Of a stretch of DNA of 64,000 bases, positions 25,880-34,792 are shown one piece after another (the stretch's first letter is position 1; every line of letters starts with the position of its first letter). The notes under the pieces were generated by a model. That model saw only the letters and a list, made by a program, of their open reading frames with translations. It was not told where the DNA came from and did no database searches. The stretch spans positions 310,001-374,000 of the forward strand of contig LAPX01000004.1 of NCBI GenBank assembly GCA_001858525.1, written 5' to 3'. The DNA comes from Vampirovibrio chlorellavorus. GTDB taxonomy: Bacteria; Cyanobacteriota; Vampirovibrionia; Vampirovibrionales; Vampirovibrionaceae. Made by a program: the position numbers and the translations under genes.

Positions 25880-26746
25880 TTAGGAGGGCAGGGAGAGCGC
25901 CGGAATATTGACCACCGTGGGTTGCTTCATGGCTAAAGCCTGAAACGGCATGCGACGGCTGGTTTCATAGAAACGATCCGGTTCAGCGGTTACAAAATAA
26001 TCCACCTCAGCTATGGGACGGCCGGTCACCTGTGGACTGGCCAACTGATGCTTAGCCAACAACTGCTTGGCCTCCAGCGCCATAAATACCGCCGGATCCA
26101 ACACATCGGCATCTGGAGACAGAGCGGCCACCTGATCCATCACATACGGGTAATGAGTGCAGCCCAGCACAATGGCCTCCGCTCCCCGGTCCTGCAAAGG
26201 ACGCAAGTACTGACGCAATAGAGCATGACAAGCGGGTGTATCCCCTTGGCCCGCTTCAATCAGGGTAGCCAAATTATCACACCCCACCTGAGAGAGCAAA
26301 ATGGGTGCATTCAATGCATCCAGCAAAACCTGATACCGATTGGAAGCCACCGTGGCCGGGGTGGCCATCACCCCCACGGTGCGATACTTGCCCGCCGTGG
26401 CCAGCCAGCGACAAATGGGCGTCACCGGGTCCACAAAAGGCACTTCCGGATAATGGCTAAACAAATGAGGCGCCACCGAAGCCGCCGTATTACAAGCCAC
26501 CACCATCATCTTCACCCGGTGCTGCTCAAACAGCCAGTTCAGGCAGGCCGATAAGTATTCGGTCACCTGGGCCTGTGTTTTCTCCCCGTAAGGCATGTGC
26601 AAGGTATCGCCCAAATAGACAAAGCGCTCATCGGGCAAGGTTTGCATCAGGCGATCCAGAACCCGAAGGCCTCCCAACCCGGAGTCGAACACCCCAATCG
26701 GATTTTTAAAGGAATCTGGGGTATCGGATGGCAAGGGTTGGTTCAT
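25880..26746 (-). CDS. murI: Glutamate racemase
   Basis: 288 residues. It interconverts L- and D-glutamate in the cytoplasm to supply D-Glu for peptidoglycan. The two catalytic cysteines are in VVACNTAAS and VLGCTHYPY; the substrate motif FDSGLGGLRVL and YLGDTLHMPYGEK are typical. It starts seven bases after the stop of the AMIN-amidase gene, so the two wall genes form one unit. Confidence 0.95.
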   Translation of the reverse strand: MNQPLPSDTPDSFKNPIGVFDSGLGGLRVLDRLMQTLPDERFVYLGDTLHMPYGEKTQAQVTEYLSACLNWLFEQHRVKMMVVACNTAASVAPHLFSHYPEVPFVDPVTPICRWLATAGKYRTVGVMATPATVASNRYQVLLDALNAPILLSQVGCDNLATLIEAGQGDTPACHALLRQYLRPLQDRGAEAIVLGCTHYPYVMDQVAALSPDADVLDPAVFMALEAKQLLAKHQLASPQVTGRPIAEVDYFVTAEPDRFYETSRRMPFQALAMKQPTVVNIPALSLPS

Positions 26747-26753
26747 TCAGCGG

Positions 26754-28730
26754 CTACTTTACTGCGTTGGCGGACACTCGAGTTTTCAAATAGTCTACAA
26801 CACCATCGGCAATGGAGCGAGCGGTTTTGGACTTACGCTCATAGCTTTGTAAAGCGGTCAGTTCACCGGGATTGGAGACATAGCCCACTTCACACAAAAT
26901 AGCCGGTACGTTGGTGTGGTGAATGACATAGAACATGGCCTTTTTCACGCCGCCATCCCGGGCGCTGACCAAATTGATTTCCCGGTTATGCACACTGCGA
27001 GCCAACGCAACGCTCTGGGGAGTGTAGTAGTAGGTTTCAATCCCATTGGCCGCCGCATTGACCGAGGCGTTGTGATGAATGCTGATAAACAAGTCCGGGC
27101 GAATTTGATTGGTAATGGCCGTAATTTTAGGCAAGGGTAAAAATTCATCGCTGCTGCGGGTCATGAACACTTTAAACCCTTTAGCCTCCAAGGCATCTCG
27201 CACCATCATGGCCAAAGACAAATTCAAGTCTTTCTCATTCACCCCGCCACGCATGGCTCCAAAGTCCTTACCGCCATGGCCAGCATCCACCACAATGCGG
27301 GCCGGGAATGGGGCCTTACCGGCAGCGCCCAAACCCGCCAGATTGGGGAAGGCACCCGTATTTTTGGCCACACGCTCCGCAGAAATTTGTAGTTCCAGCA
27401 CCTTGCCGTCATCGGAAATGGAGGGAATGATCTTGGTGTCGGCCTGTACAAACTGAATGGCCAATTTGCTGTTGGGCTGGCCTTCCGTCAGGGGTTCCAG
27501 ACGCATTTTTTCAATTTCAGGGTACTGACGGGCATCGAAATTAATGGTAGTGGGATGGGCCGCCTGATTCAGCAAATCCAACACCAGACGATCATCCTTT
27601 TTCAGGAAGCGATGCACAATGGGCGTGCTGGCGGACAACCGCAAAATGGTACTCCCCCCTTCCCGACGCAGATCAATACTTTGCACTTCGCCCAACTGGG
27701 TATTGGCAGATAACTTGGTAATGGAGGTCCCAGAATCAGGGGTGAGGGCCAGCAGGTTTTTTTCGCCGCCATTATAAATGGCTTCCACCTGATCTGGCTC
27801 TGTGCATTCAATGACTACGCGTACAGTATTCTCATCAAACTGGCCCACCCGCACCTGGCGCATTTCAGGCAGTCTGGTGGTAATGGGTTCCAACAACTGA
27901 CGACTGCGCAGCACCGCGCCTTCCAGCTCCAGCACCAGGCGGCTGGGGTCGTTCAAGGTAAAGCGCTTTTTAATCCGCAAGGTAGAGCCGGGCACCGACT
28001 GAATCAGCAACTTGTTATCACGGACCTGCACACTCTCGATAATGGCCGTCCCAGCAGGCACAGGCGTATCCAGAACAGTGGATTGCACAGACTGGGTTTG
28101 GGTTTCCGGCTTGGGAGGCAAGGTCGCCAAAACAGGCGGTTGAGACGATAACTTCACCCCAGGCTTGGCCACCGGCGGCAACGGTTGAGCCACCTTGGCG
28201 CTGCGCACAGCGGGCTTGGACACAAAACTAGTGGCAGCCAATTGGGCCGGAGAAAGAGACGCAGGGGCCAAGCCCAGCACCTTGAGGGTTTTCCCTTCAA
28301 ACTCCGGGGTCAGTCGGGCCAAGGTCTGGTTATCATCCACATAAATGGTGGCCCGAACCGAGCTGTAAAAAGGACTTTGGGTGTCGTTCAACTCCACCCG
28401 ATCAATGCCATTCTGATTGACACGGAACACGTTTTGCCCCCCCGCCAGGCGGGCATTGGGAATGTCCAGCACAATGCGATAGGGAGACGGCAATTTTAAG
28501 ACGGTAAAATTCCGGGTCTCTACGCCGGTAAAAGCACGGGTTGCTTCCAGAACCAGCCCACTGCCATCGGGACTGACCTGAACGCCAGAAATGCCCAGCA
28601 AACTGGACTGCGCCGACTGATGCCGACTGGCAGCCAAAGCACTGGTGGCACCGCCAAACCCACTGACACCAATCAACGCGCAAGCCAATAAAACGCTCAA
28701 CAAACGCTGAATCCGGGGTACAAACACCAT
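26754..28730 (-). CDS. N-acetylmuramoyl-L-alanine amidase with three AMIN-like modules
   Basis: 658 residues from ATG at 28730, which has AGGGAG upstream and gives a clean signal peptide (LLSVLLACALIGVSGFGG). A longer frame exists but lacks this support. Three AMIN-type peptidoglycan/envelope-targeting modules follow, recognisable by segments such as YRIVLDIPNARL, SRLVLELEGAVL and DRLVLDLLNQ. The C-terminal Amidase_3 domain has the zinc ligands in VVDAGHGGKD, VNEKDLNL and ISIHHNAS, and catalytic Glu in ILCEVGYVSN. It cleaves the MurNAc-L-Ala bond in the periplasm, probably in cell separation. Three AMIN modules is more than the common one or two. Confidence 0.93.
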   Translation of the reverse strand: MVFVPRIQRLLSVLLACALIGVSGFGGATSALAASRHQSAQSSLLGISGVQVSPDGSGLVLEATRAFTGVETRNFTVLKLPSPYRIVLDIPNARLAGGQNVFRVNQNGIDRVELNDTQSPFYSSVRATIYVDDNQTLARLTPEFEGKTLKVLGLAPASLSPAQLAATSFVSKPAVRSAKVAQPLPPVAKPGVKLSSQPPVLATLPPKPETQTQSVQSTVLDTPVPAGTAIIESVQVRDNKLLIQSVPGSTLRIKKRFTLNDPSRLVLELEGAVLRSRQLLEPITTRLPEMRQVRVGQFDENTVRVVIECTEPDQVEAIYNGGEKNLLALTPDSGTSITKLSANTQLGEVQSIDLRREGGSTILRLSASTPIVHRFLKKDDRLVLDLLNQAAHPTTINFDARQYPEIEKMRLEPLTEGQPNSKLAIQFVQADTKIIPSISDDGKVLELQISAERVAKNTGAFPNLAGLGAAGKAPFPARIVVDAGHGGKDFGAMRGGVNEKDLNLSLAMMVRDALEAKGFKVFMTRSSDEFLPLPKITAITNQIRPDLFISIHHNASVNAAANGIETYYYTPQSVALARSVHNREINLVSARDGGVKKAMFYVIHHTNVPAILCEVGYVSNPGELTALQSYERKSKTARSIADGVVDYLKTRVSANAVK

Positions 28731-28994
28731 GCTGATTTCTCCCTGATTGGCTAAATCTGCTAACTCAACTCTAAAAACGACTTTCACGAATCCATTTGAG
28801 ACGAAACCAAAGCCGGAAGGTTCATGAACAAAAAACACGGCGTCTTTGGCCCATGGCAACAAGCCCTTACAAGTGGATTAACCGCCTCAAACAGCTTATT
28901 ACTATATTAAGTGTAGCGGTTTTGGACTGGAAAAGGAAGCCCTAGCCGTAAAAAGAATCCACAAACGTACTGAAAGCTGAGCCTTAAGCCTTCA

Positions 28995-30143
28995 TCAAAA
29001 ATTAGAACTGCCATGGAACGCGCCCCGCAACATTTGCTGAAGCTCTGTAGGGTTCTCAGAAGTATCCAGAGCATCCTCGGCTGTAATTAAACCATTGCGG
29101 AATGCATTGTGCAGCGAGTGATTCAGGCTATGGGCCCCTTCAAACTCGGCATTGTTCAACAACTGATAAATTTCTCCCATCTCCTCACGCAAAATATAAT
29201 CGCGAATGGCCGGTGAAACTACCATCACTTCCGATACCGCCACCCGACCCTTGCCTTCCGCTTTTTTGACCAAGCGCTGAGAAATGGTCCCTTGCAACAC
29301 CCCACCCAACTGGTTCCGAATGGGATCTCGCTCATACGGCTCAAAGGCGTTGATAATCCGGTTGATGGTCTGCACCGAATCCGTGGTGTGCAACGTAGAG
29401 AATACCAAGTGGCCGGTTTCCGCCGCATGTAGTGCAGCTAACATGGTCTCCCGGTCTCGCATTTCACCAATCAAGATAACATCCGGATCTTGCCGTAATG
29501 CGTACTTAATCCCATTGGGAAAACTATCTGTGTCCATTCCCAGCTGTCGTTGGGTGACCACGCTTTTATCACTCTGATAAACATATTCCACCGGGTCTTC
29601 CAAAGTCACAATATGCTTGTGCTGGGTGCGGTTAATCGTATTCAGCAAAGCGGCCAAGGTGGTGGACTTACCAGAGCCGGTGGGCCCCGTAACCAACACC
29701 AAGCCCTTGTTTAAATCCGCAAACCGGTTAATCACCGAAGGATGCCCCAAGTCATCAAACGTGGGAATTTTCAGAGGAATCAAACGCATGACCAAACCCA
29801 GTCGACCCATTTCGTAAAACAGGTTGACCCGGAACCTGCAACTGTTATCCAGCATGAAGCTGAAGTCAAAGTCAGTCCGATTTTTAAGACGGGGCAGGGT
29901 TTTTTCGGGAATAATGCTCTTGGCAAAATTTTGAATTTCCGGCTCCGAGAGTGGCGGCATTTTGGTTGGAATCATATCGCCATCTTTACGCATAACCGGG
30001 GCCGCCCCCGCTCGAATGTGAATGTCCGAAACCCCCTGGGCCACGGCCATCCGCAGAAATATGTCCAGATCCATCCCCCCCGACACAGCGCCCGATGGTA
30101 ATCCGGGCGAATCAGGAGAAGATGAATTGGGAGGAATGCTCAT
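28995..30143 (-). CDS. pilT: Type IV pilus retraction ATPase PilT
   Basis: 382 residues. A PAS-like N-terminal domain ([17 protein letters not shown]) precedes the RecA-like ATPase: Walker [18 protein letters not shown], Asp box TLEDPVEYV, Walker [11 protein letters not shown], His box FSTLHTTDS. PilT hexamers depolymerise pili for twitching or DNA uptake. The ~25-residue Ser/Pro-rich N-terminal extension is unusual. Its ATG overlaps the serS stop by 4 bp, a coupling with no obvious functional logic. Confidence 0.95.
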   Translation of the reverse strand: MSIPPNSSSPDSPGLPSGAVSGGMDLDIFLRMAVAQGVSDIHIRAGAAPVMRKDGDMIPTKMPPLSEPEIQNFAKSIIPEKTLPRLKNRTDFDFSFMLDNSCRFRVNLFYEMGRLGLVMRLIPLKIPTFDDLGHPSVINRFADLNKGLVLVTGPTGSGKSTTLAALLNTINRTQHKHIVTLEDPVEYVYQSDKSVVTQRQLGMDTDSFPNGIKYALRQDPDVILIGEMRDRETMLAALHAAETGHLVFSTLHTTDSVQTINRIINAFEPYERDPIRNQLGGVLQGTISQRLVKKAEGKGRVAVSEVMVVSPAIRDYILREEMGEIYQLLNNAEFEGAHSLNHSLHNAFRNGLITAEDALDTSENPTELQQMLRGAFHGSSNF

Positions 30144-31441
30144 ACCAGTTCCTTGCTTCTTGGGGCACTCAGTCGGGTTGAACCGTTCCTAAAGTATGGA
30201 CGCAGAACCTCAGGAATGACTACCTCCTGATGACTGATTTGATAGTTTTCCAGAATGGCGGCCAAGGCACGACCGACGGCCAAGCCAGACCCGTTGATGG
30301 TATGCACAAACGCAGGTTTGCCAGTGGCTTCGGAGCGATATTTCAGGCCAATTCTCCGGGCCTGGAAATCGGTAAAAACACTGCAGCTGGAAATTTCGCG
30401 GTAAACGCCTTGCGCAGGCATCCAAACCTCAATATCAAAGCAGCGGGCAGCAGAAAAGCCGATATCCCCAGCGCAGAGAGCCACCACCCGATAGGGCAGC
30501 TCCAGTTTCTGCAAAATGGCTTCCGCATCTGCCAGCAATTTCAGGTGCTCCGCAGGGCTATCCTCTGGCTTGCACAGCTTGACCAGTTCAATTTTGTCGA
30601 ATTGATGCTGACGAATCAGTCCACGGGTATCTTTACCGGCACTACCCGCTTCCCGCCGAAAACAAGGCGTATAGGCCGTCATATTAATGGGCAACTGACT
30701 CTCGGACAGTAATTCTCCGGCGTACAGGTTGGTCACCGGCACTTCTGCCGTGGGAATCAGGAACAATTCATCGTCCTTGCAGCGGAACATATCGGCTTCA
30801 AACTTGGGAAGCTGGCCGGTGCCAGTCATGGCTTGACGATTGACCAAAAACGGGGGCAAGACTTCCTCATAACCGTTTTCTGTATGAGTGTCCAGCATAA
30901 AGTTAATCAGGGCCCGCTCCAAACGGGAACCTTCCCCCCGCATGACCGAAAAGCGAGATTGGGCCAGCTTAACGCCTCGCTCAAAGTCCAGAATGCCTAA
31001 ATTCACCCCAATTTCATAGTGTGGCAAAGCGTCTGAGCAGTAACGAGATTTGAATTCATCACCCCAGGTTCTCAGCACCACATTTTCAGATTCATCGGCC
31101 CCATCCGGGGTCTCTGGCAACGGCATGTTGGGAATGTCCATCAACAGTGCCGACTGTTGCTCTGCCAGTTCTTCTTTTTGGGTCTCAATGTCCTTGATGC
31201 GATCGGCCAGGACACGGGTTTGCTGCTGAATGGCATCCGTATCCCGACCTTCTTTCTTGGCCTGGGCAATCTGCTGGGTGATCTGATTGCGCTGACTTCT
31301 CAAAGACTCCTCTTCCTGAAGCAGTTCACGACGGCGAGCGTCCAGGGAGAGTATGGCATCCACGGACAACTCCGGCTTACGACGTTTCAGAGCCTGATTA
31401 ACAGCGTCCGGGTTTTCTCGAATCAGTTTTATATCCAGCAT
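30140..31441 (-). CDS. serS: Seryl-tRNA synthetase
   Basis: 433 residues from ATG at 31441, matching the canonical [20 protein letters not shown] start (an upstream in-frame start would add 10 residues). The N-terminal coiled-coil arm (residues ~30-100) binds the tRNA-Ser long arm. The class II catalytic core has motif 2 around [15 protein letters not shown] and motif 3 [19 protein letters not shown]. It charges serine onto tRNA-Ser and overlaps pilT downstream. Confidence 0.97.
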   Translation of the reverse strand: MLDIKLIRENPDAVNQALKRRKPELSVDAILSLDARRRELLQEEESLRSQRNQITQQIAQAKKEGRDTDAIQQQTRVLADRIKDIETQKEELAEQQSALLMDIPNMPLPETPDGADESENVVLRTWGDEFKSRYCSDALPHYEIGVNLGILDFERGVKLAQSRFSVMRGEGSRLERALINFMLDTHTENGYEEVLPPFLVNRQAMTGTGQLPKFEADMFRCKDDELFLIPTAEVPVTNLYAGELLSESQLPINMTAYTPCFRREAGSAGKDTRGLIRQHQFDKIELVKLCKPEDSPAEHLKLLADAEAILQKLELPYRVVALCAGDIGFSAARCFDIEVWMPAQGVYREISSCSVFTDFQARRIGLKYRSEATGKPAFVHTINGSGLAVGRALAAILENYQISHQEVVIPEVLRPYFRNGSTRLSAPRSKELV

Positions 31442-31616
31442 TTTTCCATCCAGGGTACGACCCAAGCGCAATCAGGAAAGGCTGAACCGCTGACTTCTGT
31501 CGTACCATCGCAAATTCCAACAGGCCTATTATACCCCAGGCCTTCCTTCGGTTGCCGGATGGCAAAAACCCGAAATCCACTTACACTTGAAGCAAACCCA
31601 ACCGGAAACAAAGGCC

Positions 31617-31754
31617 CTAGCTGATGGCTGATTGATAGAGCAAGTAGATCCAACCGCCCACAGCGCCAGCAATAGCCAAAATAATGACAATATTAATCAG
31701 ATAAGACAGGTACTTGGTTGTGAATAAAATAATTTGCTGCTTATCAAATTTCAT
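31617..31754 (-). CDS. 45-residue single-pass membrane protein
   Basis: From ATG at 31754 the frame encodes a charged N-terminus (MKFDKQQIILFTTKYL), one hydrophobic segment (SYLINIVIILAIAGAVGG) and a short tail. An AGGTG lies nine bases upstream. It sits between serS and the divergent secreted-protein gene. The organisation looks like a genuine small protein, but no family was recognised. Confidence 0.6.
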   Translation of the reverse strand: MKFDKQQIILFTTKYLSYLINIVIILAIAGAVGGWIYLLYQSAIS

Positions 31755-31788
31755 TATTCAACACCTACGAATTTTGCGGGCTCAAAGC

Positions 31789-32454
31789 GTGTATCGGTCG
31801 ATTGGTGGCAAAACTTTAATTATTTTAGCTTTTTTTTCCATAATGCCCGTGGCCATTGCCGATAACACCGAGGAAAGCTGGCCTGAACCGGTCTATTTCC
31901 CCCAGAAGCAAACCACCCCGGACAAGCCAGCCAGCACAAAGGCAGAAAAGGAAGAAGGCAAAAAATGGTTTTGGCCCTTCGGAGACAAAGCCTCCAAAGA
32001 GGCCTCCGCTGGCACTCAGCCGCTAAGCGAGATGAAAACCGGCCCCAAAGATCCGCCTGCCAGCCCCTATCCCTTAATTCGCATTCCCATGGCGTTTCAG
32101 ACCAACCAGGGCAATATTTCATCCGGCATTTACCTACTCAAACCCAATCCGTGCGGCAATGAAGCGAGCACCGGCCAAACCACCAACACGTGTTTCAGCT
32201 TAACCCAGCGCAATAGCCGCCTGCTGATATTTGAAGCCCATCCAGTCAGCCTTCCTGATATCAATCAGGCAAAAGAAGGCACCCCCAGCCCCTTATCCAA
32301 AGCGGATCGCACCAAATCAGACCCACTGACCGCCAAAATCAGGCTGTCCCCGGATCAAAAAACGCTCTCCCTCCAAATTCAGCAAGGGCAAAACACACTG
32401 GAGAGCGATGCCTTTCCGGTTTTTGTGGATCAACGCACCATTTTGACCTACTGA
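31789..32454 (+). CDS. Secreted or periplasmic protein of unknown function
   Basis: About 221 residues if translation starts at GTG 31789, which yields a textbook signal peptide (basic N-terminus, LIILAFFSIMPVAIA, cleavage before DN). The frame is open from TTG at 31714, but that start would overlap the divergent 45-residue gene. The mature part is Lys/Pro/Ser/Thr-rich (KTTPDKPASTKAEKEEGKK-like linker), followed by a probable beta-rich domain with two Cys (NPCGNEAS and NTCFSL) that could form a disulfide. Function unknown. Confidence 0.65.
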   Translation: MYRSIGGKTLIILAFFSIMPVAIADNTEESWPEPVYFPQKQTTPDKPASTKAEKEEGKKWFWPFGDKASKEASAGTQPLSEMKTGPKDPPASPYPLIRIPMAFQTNQGNISSGIYLLKPNPCGNEASTGQTTNTCFSLTQRNSRLLIFEAHPVSLPDINQAKEGTPSPLSKADRTKSDPLTAKIRLSPDQKTLSLQIQQGQNTLESDAFPVFVDQRTILTY

Positions 32455-32658
32455 TTTGCGCATTGAAGCAGGCCGGTTAAACACAGCGATTGAGGCGATT
32501 TTAAAGGCACCGCCGAGCCCAAAGATTGCAAATGCTTCACTTTAATAGCGGTGAGAGGCACTTTGAGGTACAATAGTCGTCCATAGAGCGCTTAAATTTC
32601 CGCAGGTACTCTCAGCGATTCTAAACCGTTACGTGTGTGTTGAATTAAGGAATCTGGA

Positions 32659-34026
32659 ATGATGAACCTCGAACTCCCCGTGCCGACTGGACGGCCCTCT
32701 CGCTCCGTGGCAGATATTTTAAAAGAGGCCAAAGATAAAAAAGTTAAACTGATTCGGCTGCAATTCGTGGACATCCACGGCATGCCCAAAAGCATGGGCA
32801 TCCATGTGGATCAGCTGGAAAAAGCCCTGAACAATGAAATTATGCTGGATGGCTCTTCCATCGCCGGCTTCCGTACCATTGAAACCTCCGATATGTACTT
32901 TTACCCGGATCTCAGTACCTTCTCCGTGATGCCCCAAACCGAGGGCGATCGGGTGGTCGGTCGGGTCATTTGCGACATTTACAACCCCGATGGCACCCCT
33001 TTTGATGGTTGCCCCCGGAACAACCTGAAACGGGTTGTGCAAGAAGCTCAAAAACTGGGCTACGTTTACAACGTGGGTCCTGAACTGGAGTTTTTCCTGT
33101 TCAAACGCAACGAAGATGGCACCCCCTCTACCGAAACCCATGACGCCGCCGGATATTACGACATCGGGCCCGATGATTTGGGTGAAATCGTGCGGGGCGA
33201 AATCGTGGATACCCTGGAGCGCTTAGGCTTTGAAATGGAAGCCGATCACCACGAAGTGGCCAGCGGCCAGCACGAAATTGACTTTAAATACTCCGATGCG
33301 TTGTCCCAGGCCGATAACGTAACCACCGTCAAAATCATTACCCGCCAGATTGCAGCCAAACATGGTCTGCACGCCTCCTTCATGCCCAAGCCCGTCTTTG
33401 GGGTCAATGGTTCCGGGATGCACTGCAACCAGTCGCTGGCTAAAGTGGGTGGCGGTAACGCTTTCTACGATGAAAAAGGCGATTACCAGCTTTCTGAGAC
33501 TTCTCTGTACTTTATTGGTGGCTTGCTGAAGAACATTCGTGGCATTACCGCCATTACCAACCCGCTGGTCAACAGCTACAAACGGTTGGTACCCGGCTAT
33601 GAAGCACCCGTTTACGTGGCCTGGTCTGCGGCCAACCGTAGCGCGCTGCTGAGAGTACCGGCCAAACGGGGCAATGCCACCCGTGTGGAATTGCGCTCTC
33701 CGGATCCGGCTGCCAACCCCTACATGGCCTTTGCCGCTATGTTACTGGCTGGCCTGGATGGGGTTAAAAACAAGATTGAGCCCCCCAGCCCGGTGACCGC
33801 CAACATTTACAAGTTGTCCGCCGATGAGCGTCGGGAGCAAAAAATCCCCGCATTGCCCGGTAGCTTGTATGAAGCCCTGGAAGAGATGAAAAACAGCAGC
33901 GTGGCCAAAGAGGCCCTCGGCGAGCATATCTTCCAAGAGTACATTAAAGCCAAAACCATTGAGTGGGATGCCTACCGGACCGATGTGACCCCTTGGGAAA
34001 TCAACCGGTATATGGCTCGCTACTAA
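32659..34026 (+). CDS. glnA: Glutamine synthetase type I
   Basis: 455 residues. It makes glutamine from glutamate, ammonia and ATP as a dodecamer. Motifs: [53 protein letters not shown] and [18 protein letters not shown]. The length and the region [13 protein letters not shown] resemble the GSI-alpha group (Bacillus type), which lacks the adenylylation Tyr, rather than the longer GSI-beta of photosynthetic cyanobacteria. A candidate -10 (TACAAT) lies ~90 bp upstream. No clear NtcA site was seen. A terminator follows. Confidence 0.95.
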   Translation: MMNLELPVPTGRPSRSVADILKEAKDKKVKLIRLQFVDIHGMPKSMGIHVDQLEKALNNEIMLDGSSIAGFRTIETSDMYFYPDLSTFSVMPQTEGDRVVGRVICDIYNPDGTPFDGCPRNNLKRVVQEAQKLGYVYNVGPELEFFLFKRNEDGTPSTETHDAAGYYDIGPDDLGEIVRGEIVDTLERLGFEMEADHHEVASGQHEIDFKYSDALSQADNVTTVKIITRQIAAKHGLHASFMPKPVFGVNGSGMHCNQSLAKVGGGNAFYDEKGDYQLSETSLYFIGGLLKNIRGITAITNPLVNSYKRLVPGYEAPVYVAWSAANRSALLRVPAKRGNATRVELRSPDPAANPYMAFAAMLLAGLDGVKNKIEPPSPVTANIYKLSADERREQKIPALPGSLYEALEEMKNSSVAKEALGEHIFQEYIKAKTIEWDAYRTDVTPWEINRYMARY

Positions 34027-34049
34027 ACGCGCTAGCAGGCTTTTAAAGC

Positions 34050-34087
34050 AAAACGGGAGTGCCCAGCCAGGTGCTCCCGTTTTTTTA
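34050..34087 (+). terminator. Rho-independent terminator of glnA
   Basis: AAAACGGGAG pairs with CTCCCGTTTT, followed by a run of T residues, 24 bp after the glnA stop. Confidence 0.9.
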
Positions 34088-34107
34088 TAGCTTTTAATTA
34101 GGACAAT

Positions 34108-34260
34108 AATTAAGGCAAGTCTATCTTCTCAAGACGTTTGTAACTGTTTGATTACAGCGAATAAAACAGAGTTTTTGGCAGCCTTGCCAGAAGTACCCTA
34201 TATTTGCTTGAGCTGGACGGAGTTTTACAAACGTCTTGAGAAGATAGACTTGCCTTAATT
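34108..34260 (+). repeat. Foldback element, copy 1 (perfect 36-bp inverted repeat)
   Basis: The arms 34108-34143 and 34225-34260 are exact reverse complements over 36 bp, enclosing an 81-bp core. The innermost arm bases (GTTTGTAA) and the core are shared with copies at 34635-34792 and 41986-42144: TGTTTGA, TACAG, TTTGGCAG, TTGCC and TTGAGCTG. The outer ~28 bp of the arms are unique to this locus. The element ends five bases from the cupin stop codon. It contains no gene. Confidence 0.9.
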
Positions 34261-34265
34261 TACAA

Positions 34266-34592
34266 TCAGTCCCGCAAAGCTTGCAGCAATATGGCAGTCT
34301 GAGCGCCATTGACCGTCACATCGTGGAGTACCCCGGGGCTGATTTCCACAATATCCCCCGGATCCACATCAATCACCCCATAGCCTGGAAACGCAAACTG
34401 TAGCTGGCCCTGAACCACCACCACCACCCGTGTTTGCTCAAACTTCATTTCTGGGGAGCGACTTTTGCCTACCAATTCGTTTTGAGAGGCCTGTAACCCC
34501 TCACGTTGCATCATGCGCGTCAAGAAATCCAGAGTTGGAGGTTCTGGAGACTCCCATCGCATGATTTCAAACGGCTTTGGATTCATCGCCAC
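34266..34592 (-). CDS. Small cupin-domain protein
   Basis: 108 residues. A single cupin beta-barrel is suggested by VVVVVQGQLQFAFPGYG, IDVDPGDIVEISPGVLHDV and the spacing of these two motifs, with Glu/Asp/His candidates for a metal site. The full G(X)5HXH motif is not intact, since the first HxH is replaced by FEQTRVV, so metal binding is uncertain. Single-domain cupins bind sugars, act as isomerases or serve as sensors. It lies between two oppositely oriented foldback elements and upstream of no other gene in its unit. Confidence 0.75.
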   Translation of the reverse strand: MAMNPKPFEIMRWESPEPPTLDFLTRMMQREGLQASQNELVGKSRSPEMKFEQTRVVVVVQGQLQFAFPGYGVIDVDPGDIVEISPGVLHDVTVNGAQTAILLQALRD

Positions 34593-34634
34593 TCGTTAAT
34601 TGAACGCAAAATAACCACATAAACATTATATATT

Positions 34635-34792
34635 AAGTTTAAGTGAGTATCCCCTGGTAAGACGTTTGTAAAACTGCGTGCAGCTCAAACAAACTTTGAA
34701 AGAGCGCCGGGCAAAACTGCCAAGCTCAACTTTTTATCTCACTGTACTCAAACAATTACAAACATCTTACCAGGGGATACTCACCTAAATTT
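34635..34792 (-). repeat. Foldback element, copy 2 (core inverted)
   Basis: The 37-bp arms 34635-34671 and 34756-34792 are complementary except for three positions, one of which is a G-U. They enclose an 84-bp core that, read on the minus strand, matches copies 1 and 3 (TTGTTTGAGTACAG; CTTGGCAGTTTTGCC; TTTGAGCTGCACGCAG). The outer arm sequence is unique to this locus. The outer end of the 3' arm runs into the stop codon of the TPR/beta-barrel gene. Confidence 0.9.
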
